A stretch of DNA of 64,000 bases from Ceratotherium simum simum. Its lineage: Eukaryota > Chordata > Mammalia > Perissodactyla > Rhinocerotidae. Under the pieces are notes generated by a model that was given only the letters and a program-made list of their open reading frames with translations, did no database searches and was not told where the DNA came from. Below are positions 36,511-48,400 of the stretch, piece after piece. The number at the start of each line of letters is the position of its first letter. Positions within the stretch are counted from its first letter, which is position 1. Both the position numbers and the translations under genes were made by a program. The stretch is taken from NCBI RefSeq assembly GCF_000283155.1, contig NW_004454177.1, forward strand, positions 5,495,345 to 5,559,344, given 5' to 3'.

Positions 36511-36820
36511 TATCAAGACTCAGAGAGTGTGGTGACAAAGTCCTCCTTCTGCTAGGGGGCTCGCCCTAGCTTTATGACCCCTGTGGAACAGTAGCCACTA
36601 GCTGTGAGGACGTCTCAGCCTAGGCCCCTTCAGTACTCTTTTCTCTTGTATGGAAGGCACCATTTATCTTCCTTTCCCCAGAACCTTCTCAGCCCCACCC
36701 CTAACTTCTGCATGATAAACTGGCATCAGAAACCCTACATCAATTAAAACACATTATCCCTCTCCACTCTCTTGGAAAGCTGGAATTTGAGACTGGGTGG
36801 GGGCTTGGGATACATTTTTT

Positions 36821-36998
36821 TTTGCTGAGGAAGATTTGCCCTGAGCTAACCTCTGTGCCTGTCTTCCTCTATTTTGTATGTGGGTCACTGCCACAGCATG
36901 GCTGCCAATGAGCGGTGTATGTCCGTGCCTGGGAACTGAACCCAGGCCATTGAAATGGAGCATGTCAAACTTAACTACTAGATCATGGGGCTGGTCCC
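36821..36998 (-). mobile_element. ERE SINE 12
   Basis: Shorter, diverged minus-strand ERE lacking one GAGGAAGATT module. It is flanked by CTTGGGATA(C/T)ATTTTT. Confidence 0.85.
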
Positions 36999-37659
36999 TT
37001 GGGATATTTTTAATAGAGGTCATCTTCAGCTAGTGGGTTAGTGATGGTTCTAAAACTTTGGGAGCCTGATAGATTTATTAAAAATATAGACACTTGGGCC
37101 CCACTCTAGGCATGTAGTCCCCAGGTGATTCTGAAGCAGCCCCATTCAGAGAGTCTCTGGTTCAGAGGAAGAACTGAGGCCACTTACTCTTTTGTGTCCT
37201 TTGTGCCCGTTCCTATCTACCATAGGTGGGATGAGAGTTTGTTCTCTGAGTAAGAGTAATTTAACGAACTTCAGGACAGTTTAATGAGAGTGGGAGTTTC
37301 CTAGACCAGGGTTCCCAAAGGAGAAAAGGATTAACAACCACATAACCACAGATCTGGATGATTCTGCCCATTATCTCCTTGAGATATACACAGACTCTAC
37401 TTTTATTAGGGACAGGATGAACTTGCAATTTACACATGCTTCATTCGTGGTTATGTTTTATTTCTACTCTTTGTATCCTTCCTACTGCAGTCCTCCTAAC
37501 CCTAGATCCTGCTTTCACATTGGATCCCTCCACCTTGGGCAACCCTTCCGTGGCTTGTATTGCACCAATCCTTCCCGTGGCTTGTATCCTTCCCACATCA
37601 TGCATACTTCCTTTTACCTGGTATTCCTCATACACTCTTATATCCCCCTGTACCTCTCA

Positions 37660-37832
37660 CCAGTTCTCAACATTGGCTGCACATTGGAATCTCCTGGGGA
37701 GTTTTAAAAGTACTGATGCCTGGGTGCCACTCCCAGAATCTGATTACAGCATATTGGGCTGGGGCATCGGGACTTTTAAAACTGCCTAAGGGATGCTAAT
37801 GTGAAGCCAAGGTTGGGAAACACTGCCCTCCA
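37660..37832 (+). mobile_element. MER5A-like hAT element
   Basis: AGTTCTCAACATTGGCTGCA at the left and AAGGTTGGGAAACACTG at the right form the inverted ends. The interior CTGATGCCTGGGTGCCACTC is diagnostic. Confidence 0.75.
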
Positions 37833-37882
37833 TCTGAGCCCTTTGGCTCCCTTTTTTTGTGCTTTTAAAAAACAGCTTTACT

Positions 37883-38086
37883 GGGCCGGCCCCATGGCTT
37901 AGCGGTTAAGTGTGCGCGTTCCGCTACTGACGGCCGGGGTTCAGATCTGGGCGCGCACCAACGCACCACTTGTCCGGCCATGCTGAGGCCGCGTCCCACA
38001 TACAGCAACTAGAAGGATGTGCAACTATGACATACAACTATCTACTGGGGCTTTGGGGAGGAAAAGGGGGAAAAACAAGAGTAGAA
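37883..38086 (+). mobile_element. ERE SINE 13
   Basis: Young ERE with AAAAAACAGCTTTACT duplicated at both ends. It sits at the edge of an antisense L1. Confidence 0.92.
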
Positions 38087-40130
38087 AAAACAGCTTTACT
38101 GATGTAAAGCTACACAAATATACCACGTATATTTAAAGTGTAAAATTTGATGAGTTTTGGCATATGTATACATGTGAAACATCACCACAATAAAGATAAT
38201 GAACATATCCAACACCCTGAACAGTTTTCTTGTCCCCTTTGCATGTAATTCCTCCCTCCTTCCTCTCCTTATCCCCCTACCCTCCCCGCAACCACATATC
38301 TGCTTTCTGTCATTATAGGTTAGTTTTAATTTTTCTAGAGTTTTATATAAATGAAATAATATAATATACACTCTTTTAGGTCTGGCTTGTTACACTCAGC
38401 ATAATTATTTTGAGATTCATCCATCTTGTTTCATCAATCAATAGTTCATTCCTTTTTATTGTTCATTAGTATTCCATTGGATGGATATACCACAAACCCA
38501 TTCACCTGTTGGTAGGTTTTTGGGTTGTTTCCTGGTTTTGGCTATTGCAAATAAAGTGCTATGAACATTCATATATAAGTCATTGTGTGGACATATGCTT
38601 TCGTTTCTATTGTATAAATACTCAGGAGTGAAATGGCTGGGTTACAACTTTTGAATATCTTAATGATATTGAGTCTTCCAATTCATGAATATGTCTTTTG
38701 TCAGATTTATCCCTAAATATTTTATATTTTTTGATGCTATTGTATATGGTATTTTTAAAATGTCAATTTCCAGTTGTTCATTGAGAGCACATAGAAATAC
38801 AGTTGCTTTAGGTATATTGATCTTGGACTCTGAAAACTTCCTAAACTCACTTATTAATTCTAGTAGCTTTTTTTGTACATGCTGTTAGACGTCTTACATA
38901 GTTGATCATGTTGTTTCTGAATAAAGACAGTTTAAGCTTTACATTTCCAATCTGGACGTGTTTTACTTCTGTTTCTTGGCTTGTTGCACTGGCTAGAATC
39001 TCTAGTACAACGCTGAACAGAACTGGAGGGAGGACATTCTTGCCTTGTTTGTGGTCTTAGGGGAAAGGCATTGTCTATCATCATTAAGTATAATGTTGGT
39101 TGTATGTTTTTCTTAGATGCCCTTTAACAGGTTGAGGACATTCCCTTCTCTTTCTAGTTCGCTGAGAATTTTTAGCAAAAATAGTTGTTGAGTATTGTCA
39201 AGCATTTCTTCTGCATCCATTGAGATGATTGTATGGTTTTACTTTTTTAGTCTGTTAATAGGGTAAATTACTTTGGTGACATGATCTGTTAAACCAATCC
39301 TGCATTTCTGAAATAAACTGTATTTGGTCTCTATGTATTATTCTTTTTATATATTATTAGATCAAATTTGCTAAAATTTTGTGAAGAATTTTTGCATCTA
39401 TTCATAAGGTATACTGGTCTGCAGTTTTCTTTTCTTATCTTTGCCTGGTTTTAATATTAGGGTTGATTAATCAGGGTTCTCCAGAGAAGCAGAACCAATA
39501 GGATGTATATGCATATACAAGAGATAGAGAAAGAGAAAAGAGAAGAGAGAGATTTATTTTAAGGAATTGGCTCATGCGATTGTGAAGGCTGGCAAGTCCA
39601 AAATCTGCAGGGTGGGCTGGCAGGCTGGAGACCCAGGGAAGAGTCAATGTTGCCAAAGGCAGTCTAGAGACAGAGAGAGTTCTCTCTTCCACAGAGGACC
39701 TCAGTCTGTTTTTACTTAAGGCCTTCAACTGATTGGATGAGACTCACCCACATTATGGAGACTAATCTGCTTTACTCAAAGTCTACCAATTCCAATGTTA
39801 ATAACATCTAAAAAATACCTTGAGAAAAACATCTAGACTGATGTTTGACCAAATAACTGGGTACTGTGGCTCAGCCAGGTGGACTCATAAAATTAACCAT
39901 TACATGGGATAAGTTTGGTCTCCATAGAATGAGTTGGAAGTAATCTGCCTTTAATTTTCTGGAAGAGTTTGTATAGAATTGATACTATTTTTTCCTCAAA
40001 TGTTTGGTATATTTCACCAATGAAACCGTCTTGGTCTGGAGTTTTCTTTTTGGAAAGGTTTTTAACTATAAATTCAATTTATTTAATAGCTAAAGGGCTG
40101 TTTAGATTATCTATTTCACCTTCAGTGAGT
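38087..40130 (-). mobile_element. LINE-1 (antisense), split by another repeat
   Basis: Antisense L1 from 3' UTR (38.1 kb) through ORF2 fragments to about 40.13 kb. It is interrupted at about 39473-39905 by a different dispersed repeat beginning TCAGGGTTCTCCAGAGAAGC and ending AAATTAACCATTACA, whose family I could not name with certainty. Confidence 0.75.
39473..39905 (+). repeat. Dispersed repeat inserted in L1, family not identified
   Basis: The block begins CAGGGTTCTCCAGAGAAGCA, contains GGAATTGGCTCATGCGATTG and GGCCTTCAACTGATTGGATG, and ends in CATAAAATTAACCATTACA. I recognise it as a widespread mammalian interspersed repeat but cannot place it in a class from sequence alone. Confidence 0.5.
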
Positions 40131-40139
40131 GGAGTGCCT

Positions 40140-40445
40140 TCTCCTTTGTCTTCAAATTATATCCATCCTCCTCTTCAAGGCCCAGATCAAGTCTCTCCTC
40201 GTCGGTGGAGCGTCCCCTGACCACTTCAGCTCTCTTAGTTCCTCCTGGGAACAGTGGTAACACTGTAGCACTCACCATACTTAATCTCATTTGTTCTTCT
40301 GTTGCTATTTAACTTTTTACTTACTTGGCCACTCATGTAATTGCAAGTTCCTTGAAGACAGGAACTGTTTATTTGTATCTCCTTAGAACCTAGTGCAGTG
40401 CTGGGCTGACACATGAGTGCTTAGAACAGTGCTCACTGAAGGAAT
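40140..40445 (+). repeat. LINE-2 3' end
   Basis: Typical L2 tail sequence (CTTCAAGGCCCAGATCAAGT, GCAAGTTCCTTGAAGACAGG, CTAGTGCAGTGCTGGGC). Confidence 0.65.
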
Positions 40446-40489
40446 ACTATAACAATTAAGTCAGGAAAAGGGAGCGCATTCTTTATGAT

Positions 40490-40745
40490 CACAGTCGGCA
40501 CTGGGTAGTGGTTCAGGGCAACAGAGTTGGACAGTCCTGGCTGCTAATTCTAGCTCTGTCCCTCACTAACTGTGCAACATGGGCAAATGACTTAACCTCT
40601 CTGATCCCCTGTATCCTCATCTGTAAAAAGGAGAACAACCTCTACCTTGTTGAGTTGTTGTAAGGATTAAATGAGATAATGCATGTAAAGTGCCAAGCAC
40701 AATTTCTAGAGCATAGTAAATGCTCACTAAATGTTAGCTGCTATT
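40490..40745 (+). repeat. MIR SINE
   Basis: MIR core: CTCACTAACTGTGCAACATG, ACTTAACCTCTCTGATCC and AATGAGATAATGCATGTAAA in order. Confidence 0.8.
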
Positions 40746-41582
40746 GCTTTTATCACACTGAGCCACATCTTCCGTCGACCGGGCACCGTCAAATATACCT
40801 GGGACAAAACTGCCACCCCTGGGCCAGCCTGGGGATCAGCAGCTAGTGATGGTCAACATCACAGAGAGGCCTTGTGAGTGTGCGTGTTGAGTGCTTAGAG
40901 GGAAAGAAGCAGCTTCAACAGGGATCAACAAATAAAAACTGTAGCCATAAGCCCAAGGCTGAGTGTGTACAGTATGTGGAGGGCTGCTAACCACGAATGG
41001 CCTTTTTAGTCTTGGTCACTCACATAAATAGCTCTGTGGTCAGCAGGGAGGTTTCTGAGTGCAGAGAGGGAGAGAAGAGAGGCCGCTGGCTTGAGCTGGC
41101 CTAAGACAGTTTCTCCACGCTCTGGCCTCCTCTCTCTGCAAGCGGAGCATGTGCCCTGGGAGAGTGAGAAGGAAGCCCTCCCACAGTGGCCTCTGGCTGC
41201 TGCTGTGCCTCTCTCACCTTGCTCAGAGCGTAGCCCACATCCTGACTGCTAAACCACAGCCTGCTTCTGGCTGCAAGCTGCTGCCTCTCAGAGTGGAGGG
41301 AGTGGTGCCTGCTTGACTGCACCCGTTCCCCCACTTCCCCCGGCCCCGGCTCAGCGGATCTCCCTTTCCGAGGCAGCTTGTGGAAACCTGTGGCCCATCT
41401 CCCAGCCCCCTTATACCTCCACTCTTCTGGTCTGCTGTCTCCATCTGCCTTTTAAGGCCTCTGTTTCTGTTTTACGCATTTTCTGAACTGACCACTCCAT
41501 CAAGGACCCATCAGTCATTCTCTGCCACCCTTGATGTTTTTCTCCAAGAGAAGTTAGTCAAATGACTAATTGTGCTTCCTTT

Positions 41583-41660
41583 CTCTCTCTCTCTCTTTCT
41601 TTCTCCCTCTCTCTGCCCCCCCAACGCCTCCCCTCCCCCGCTTTCTTTCTATTTTATTTA
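41583..41660. repeat. Pyrimidine (CT)n low-complexity tract
   Basis: Almost pure C/T stretch including (TC)n runs, about 190 bp past the CD3E poly(A) signal. Confidence 0.75.
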
Positions 41661-41850
41661 CTTCCTGATGGCCTCTCTGAAGAGAGCTTCAGATGATACC
41701 CCCACCAGCTGTGAAAACAGGTAGTACTTGCATTTAGGATCATAGCTGGCAATTTAGTCAAGGTAGGGAGGCCTGAATTGTCTCAGGAACAAGGCGGCCT
41801 CTCAGGGCCTCCCAGAAAAGAGGGACAGCAACTCTTTAAGCCAAATACAC

Positions 41851-41856
41851 TTTATT
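41851..41856 (-). terminator. CD3E: CD3E polyadenylation signal
   Basis: AATAAA on the minus strand, about 580 nt downstream of the CD3E stop codon. This gives a 3' UTR of roughly 600 nt, similar in size to other mammals. Confidence 0.7.
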
Positions 41857-42435
41857 TCTTTTTTCTCTCAGCTGACAAGGAGCCTAGCGTATTCATGGAG
41901 ATGCAAATTACCATCCAGGGGCCTACACTGGAGACTCGAGGGAGGGAGCAAAGGGCTGGCTCTGGGCCAGGGTCTGTGAATGGGGCAGGACCTCTGCCAA
42001 CATTTACGCAGTCTATTCCCACAGAGGGTCGCCAGAGAGAGAGATGGAAAAATAGAAAGGTAGTTGGAAGAGTTAGGGATGGGGGCAATTTATACACTGG
42101 AAAAGGAGAGAACTGAGGGACAAGTAACGTTCACCGGAGAAGGAAGGAATTGGGGTGGTGGTGGTGAATAACAGAAATAAATATCCTGACAAGAGGGCAG
42201 GCCAGGTGTGAGGGAGTGAGTGGTGATGATGATGTTTCAAAGGACAATGAGGCAGCAATATCCTAGGACTGGGTGCCAGCAGAGAAGGCAGGAAGGAGGA
42301 AGCTGGGGACAAGGCTGCAGGGCAGAGGAATAATTCTCCTGTGGTGTCCCGGACTTGCCTAGGGAACAGGGAGTAGCAGGGCGCCTGGAGAGGAGCCAGA
42401 CCTGGGCCAGTGGGAGGCAGTGCCCTCAGGAGCTG

Positions 42436-45400
42436 TCAGATGCCTCTCTGATTCAGGCCAGCATACAGGTCCCGCTGGCCTTTCCGGATGGGCTAGGAGT
42501 GGAATAGAGAGGGTGAGATCAGCAGAGTGGGAGGAAGTAGTTCGTAAGAAAGAAGGGCTTAGCTTTAGTACAATGGAAAGAACCTTGGACTAGGAGTCAG
42601 GAGGCAGGCTCGAATTCTAACCAGACACTGACTGGTAATAGACTTGATCCAGTCACCTCCTTCTGTGAGCCTCAGCTTTCCCATCTCAAAAATGGGAATC
42701 TAAAGACTCAGGGCTTTTGTCAGAATTAAATGAGGTCACTCATGTGAAAGGTGAATACCACATGCTTGGCTGGTGCTTAATAAATATTTGTTGAGTTTGT
42801 CCAACTGTGACAGTCAAAATATTTAACAATTTGGTAGTGCACACACACCAACCCATCAGAACAGTCCTGGTGGTTCTCTGCTACGCCAGACATTAACTCT
42901 TTAGTTGCCAAATCACCAGACAGTCCAGTGGGGGAGAGGCTGTGATGTCTGGCAGTGCATGTTGTGGGCAGGGGAAGCTTGGCGCTATTTACCAGTGAAG
43001 TATTTTAATATTTCAACGACTTGCATGACTGTATTGGTGCATGCTGGTGGAACATCAGTCCCGAGTTTATCATGTTACAATTTGCATGTATGGTATTCCC
43101 CATGGCTGTATCCCAGCTAATGAATAAGCAGAGAAAGAAGTGTCGTGCCCCCCCCGCCCCCAACTCCGTGGTTGTGGAAGCCATTGACATGGTCCTGTTT
43201 TACCATGAAGGAGGCAGAGGCGGGCATATGGTGGATTTTCCTGGAGCCCTGAGTGAAGGGCTTTGAAGTGTCTGGCAGGCCAGATGGACAGTCCCACCTG
43301 TCCCTTTCTCCCCTAGAAAGAACCCCTCCCCTTCCCCTATCCCTTATTACCTCATAATCTGGATTGGGAACAGGCGGTGGCCTCTCCTTGTTTTGTCCTG
43401 CAGAGGAGGAAGGGGGAAAGAATTCGTTTTCATGAGGGAACACCAACCTTGTGACAATGAGACCCACACCAAGGATGGCAAACCCCTCCGTTCTCTCCTC
43501 CACTTCCTCCCTTTTCCATCTCAGCCACCCTTTCTCTTTTCTTTCTTTCATCCCATTTCTAATGACCCCTACATTATTCTTATCATTTTGTTTTCCTCAG
43601 CTCAAGATCCTTCCATTGTTTCCTTTCTCATGGGGAAAGGGAAAAGAAAAAGCAGGAACTAACCTCCCAAAGTCTCTCCCCCCACAGATTGGGGGTGGAA
43701 TCTGATTATTCCAGAACACTGACAGGCATTTGAGGAGGCCCATCTTGTTAGTAAATTTCTTTGCACTTTTGTAGGGTGGGAAGAAGAGGAGCCATCTGTG
43801 ACGTGAAACTCTCTGTCGAGCTCTTGGTAACACAGTGAATGTCCTATCGAAGCTTTCTTGACCTCACTGTGGCCTTGCCACCCATCCTGGCCCAGGCTGG
43901 ACATGCCCCTTGGCAGGAATCTCCTCCAACCCAACCCCATGCGTGGTCTTACCCCTGGGCCTGCCGCCAGCTCCCGCTCCTCTCGTCACAGGCTTCGCCT
44001 TGGTCTTTTTATTCTTGCTCCAGTAATACACCAGCAGCAGTAAGCCCAGAGTGACGCAGACGTCGACTATGATGATCGTGGCCACTACCATCAGATCCAC
44101 CTCCATGCAGTTCTCACACACTGCGGGGGACGGGGGTGTGTGAGAAGAAGAGAAGTCGCCGAGAAAGGCAGACACCAGAACACTGGAGATGAGGAAGGGG
44201 CAAATGAAGGCCATTCTCCCTTCAATACTCACCCTCTTGCCATGGCCAGAGCCCTCCCTTTCAATATGTTTATAACAACAAGCAAAGCGTGATGGTTATG
44301 GGCAGAGGCTCTGGAGTCAGAAAGTGCTGGGTTCAAGTCCCAGCTCCATTACTCACTAGCTGTGAGCATTGTGAAATGTGTTTTCAGCTCACAAAGCCTC
44401 TGTTTCCTTATCTATAAAAGGGGACTAAAATAGTACTTAGTACGGCTGTTGAGAGGATTACATGAAAAACAATCTCTGCCGAGGGTTTGGTATAGCGCTT
44501 AAAACTTAACAAGCACTCAATAAGTGTTAGCTATCGTTGTTGTTTATTATTATGCTTTAGTTTATGACATTTTATTATAGTGGCTTTGAGTCTGCTTTGC
44601 AAATCCTTGTGAAGAATTTCTCTCTCAATAAAGTATCAGATAAACTCATATTGGTGTGCCATACTTCCGGACATGATATAATGCAAACGACCCAATCCTA
44701 TCTCTTGGAAAGTTGTTGTTTTAGATCTAGCTCTGACTGAGCTTAGCCGGACAGCCCCATATTGGTGTTTAATCTATATTTCAGAAAACACTGATGCTGT
44801 GTGGCCCCAGAGAGTCCCAGGATTGAGTGTAGGAGAAGCACAAAGATTCCAGGGGACTCTGAGTTCTGTTAGAGGGAATAATTGAGATGGTCCCCCTTAA
44901 ATAGTCTAGCAGTGGCTGCTCTGGAGACCTATATTACCTCTGGCTTTCAGGTAGAGATAATGGTTCTTCTCTGAGCCCTTTGCATAGCAGATATAATAAC
45001 CACTTCCTTCCACTTCCGAAAATTTCTCCAGTATTTGTGGGTTGTTTGTCGCACTAGGTAGTTGTCCATCTTTTTTTTCCCATAATATGTCTCCTTCAAC
45101 ATCCTCAGGGCATGTCAGCGTTACAGTGGTTCCATAGATGGAGACTTCATATGCTGGGGAATGGGAGAGAAGAGAAGGGAAATTGGAGGGACAAACCAAT
45201 TAGATTTCAGAAAGGGCAAATTAGTAACAAGAGAACCAACCAAAGGCAGAAAGTCATCTGTCATCCAGATCTTAGATTTTCTTGTCAAAGGGGAAATCTG
45301 CTGGCTAGGTGGTACGACAGATGGCATACGTAGAAGGGGAGCTAGAGGACCTTTCGCAGGTGACTTCAGAGTTTAGGCATGGACATGGGGACTTGGGAAG

Positions 45401-48400
45401 GGGAGGATGGAAGTAAAGAAAAACCTGGACAAATCCCTATTTGGAATGTTTCTAAAATGGGAGTCGGAAATGTAATGTTGGGAGGAGCTCATTTCTTGGG
45501 GTTAATCTCTCTCAATCAATTCCCTCTCCTCTATCTACTGACCTGCACCCTCAGATAGGACATACATAAAAGACTGATAAACTTACGTTTCTTTTTGTTT
45601 GTGGCAGTTTGTGAGACTTCATCTGAAAATGAAAAAAGGAAAGAGTGGTGAGAAAATAACCTTGGTTTAAGTTTAAATTGTGGGTTAAGTTTCTCAGGTG
45701 AGACTAGACACTATCCCCAAGAATTCCCAAAGAGGGCCCATCCTTTAAGTAGGGATCCCCATGCCTTAAAGGTGAGGTATGTACTTAGCCCATGAGATAT
45801 GCTCATAGATAAAACTCAGATACATCAGACTGAGAATATACCAGCTGTGTTCCTAGATCTAGATCCACTGAAACTCAGAAAGTCTTCAAATCCTAAAACT
45901 GAAAAATTCTGGAAGTCTTCAAGCTTATCCTCTTGCAAGAACCATATTCCAGATAGATACCAAAGGGTCTTCTCAGAGATAAATACCTTCACATCTTAAA
46001 ATCATTGATTCTTGGCGTTACTTATTTTTCAGTATTCAGAAGTTCTTTCTTAAAACTAACAGAGTCCCTCATAATAGAGATCAAATATCTTTCTTCTTAT
46101 TCCATACCACTTTTCTGTTATTGCCCTTAAATTATGTGCAGCACTATGCCATTTTAAGGGAATGGTTCTTTTAATAAAAAGTGGCTTCATTTTAAATTAT
46201 CTCTAAGTATAATCAACTCTCCATTATTTTTTTTAGAGGGAGGAACTATTGATGTGGACAACTGAAATCTGCTAATATATTTTGGGATTACAGCCACATT
46301 CCCTACAGCAGGCAATTTTGCCCTGGGAGGTGGGGCTAGGGTGCATCCTTGTTTCCTGGAAGACTTGTGGCTGGGACACTGGGCAACACTAGGCTATGCT
46401 CAAGCCTGGATATGAGAGCTGGAAGAGAGGAGAGGTGGCAATGCTCAGAGACAGCCCTCTCTCTGTTGGGGGCATTTTGCTACACAGTATGCTATTGGGG
46501 ACAGAGCACTGGACTGAGTCAGAAGCCCTGTGTTTGAATGCGAGATCTGCCTTATGCTGTGTGACCAAGAGCAAGTCATTTAACCTCTCTGAGCCTCAGT
46601 TTCTTCATCTGGGAAATGGAGATAAAACACCCACCTCACAGGGTATGTGTGAGAATTAAAGGGATTATGAAGGTGAAAATGGATGGCCCATAGCAGATGC
46701 TCAAGAAAAATGTTAGTTACTTTCTTCTTTTCCTTCTTGGGGTCCTGCTACATTGGAGAACAGAACTGAGTTCTGACCCAGTTGCTCAGGCAGCTCTCTG
46801 GCCGAGATCATATGAAATGTAAACCAGTCATTCTTCAGGTTTATCCATCTGCTAATAATTGGGAGTTGAGTATAATGACAACAGATAGTCAATATTACTT
46901 TGACTTAGAAATAACTTTTCAGTGCTGATATTTCTTAGAAACGTTAAATAACTAGAAATCATAAATAAAATAATTAAAAAGTAAACAGACACTTCACTCT
47001 GTTTGGTGTGTTTGTTGCAAAAAAAAATGTAAAGAAAATTGCTCACAACATTTACTGGCACAAATTCAGTAGCAGAGCTTAGACTTACACATGCTCATAC
47101 AAGGGCCTAGATGTCTATGCTGAGAAATAGGATGTGTGCTCACAAAGGTTTTATACACATCCAGAGACAGTGTTTCATAATGGTTAAGAAAATGAGCTCC
47201 AGTATCAGCTAAACCTGCATTTATATTTATCTCTGTGATTCAATATTTATTTATTTTCTAAGCCTTGGTTTCCTTATCTGTAGAATAAGCAGGTTAGGAG
47301 AAGTAGATAATGAAATTCAGGTAGAATATTTAGGGCGATACCTGGAACATACATGCTCAATGAACTCTAATGATTATTATCTAGTCTGCATGCTTCCTAT
47401 CTACTGCCTTCTATACATCAGTGTAATGTTCTAAGTGAATTACTCATTCAATCCTCATAACAACCCTCTAAGCTAGGTATTATTATTATTTCCATTTTAC
47501 ACAAGATGATGCTATAGCACAGAGAAGTTAAGAAAATTATTCAAAGACACTCAGCAAGTAAGAAGTTGAGCCAGGATTCAAATATGGCAGTCTAGCTTCA
47601 GAGTTAGACTCTTAACCTCACACTACACAGCCTTATCTCCTCTGCCTAAAACACTCTTCTTCCCTAAAATACAAGCTTTTCCTTTAAAACTCAGCTCAAG
47701 AATCACCTCCTTTGGGGAGTCTTTCCCAACTACCCTCTGTAGAGTTGACCACTCCTCTCTTCGTATTTTATTTTACTGTGTATCTACCCATATCATAGTA
47801 TGCAACACACTATATTATCATTATTTGTCTCTCACACAAAACCATCACCTTCTTGAGGGGAAGGAATTAGTGATGGTTTCATGTGTACTATCATTTATTC
47901 ATTCAAAAAATATTCATTGAGAACCTACTATGTGCCAGGCACTGGGCCAGGTAAATAAGACGCTATCTCTGCTTTCAACGAACTCATAATTTACACAAAA
48001 ACTCGTGGTGGCTCCACCCTACACCCACATGTGTCTTCTTCCCTGAATGTATGCTCAGGGATACGTATCATACTTAGCTATAACCAGACATGACAGTTAG
48101 CAACAAACATAGGCACATCTCATACAGATCCTATTGAAAGATAATTGTATTTTCCCTCTAATAATTCTGATTCTCAGTGTTTATTACTGTGATTGTCCTC
48201 TATGACCATTTTGCTCATATTGAAAAGAAGTTGTATAGAGCTAAAATCCTCTTACCAGTTTCTTCATTCCCTGAAAAGGAAATAATAAGAAACCATTAGT
48301 AACACTAAGCTAATACTCAGCTACTAAGATCAGACCCTGCTCCCATAAGTTAGGACTCTTCCCTCAACCTTTAGAAAACAACAGATCTTCAAATTCCCCA

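Noticed and set aside
40990..41840. Possible CD3E 3' enhancer
   Set aside because: A T-cell enhancer is known near the 3' end of CD3E in other mammals, but I could not find a convincing cluster of sites to place it.
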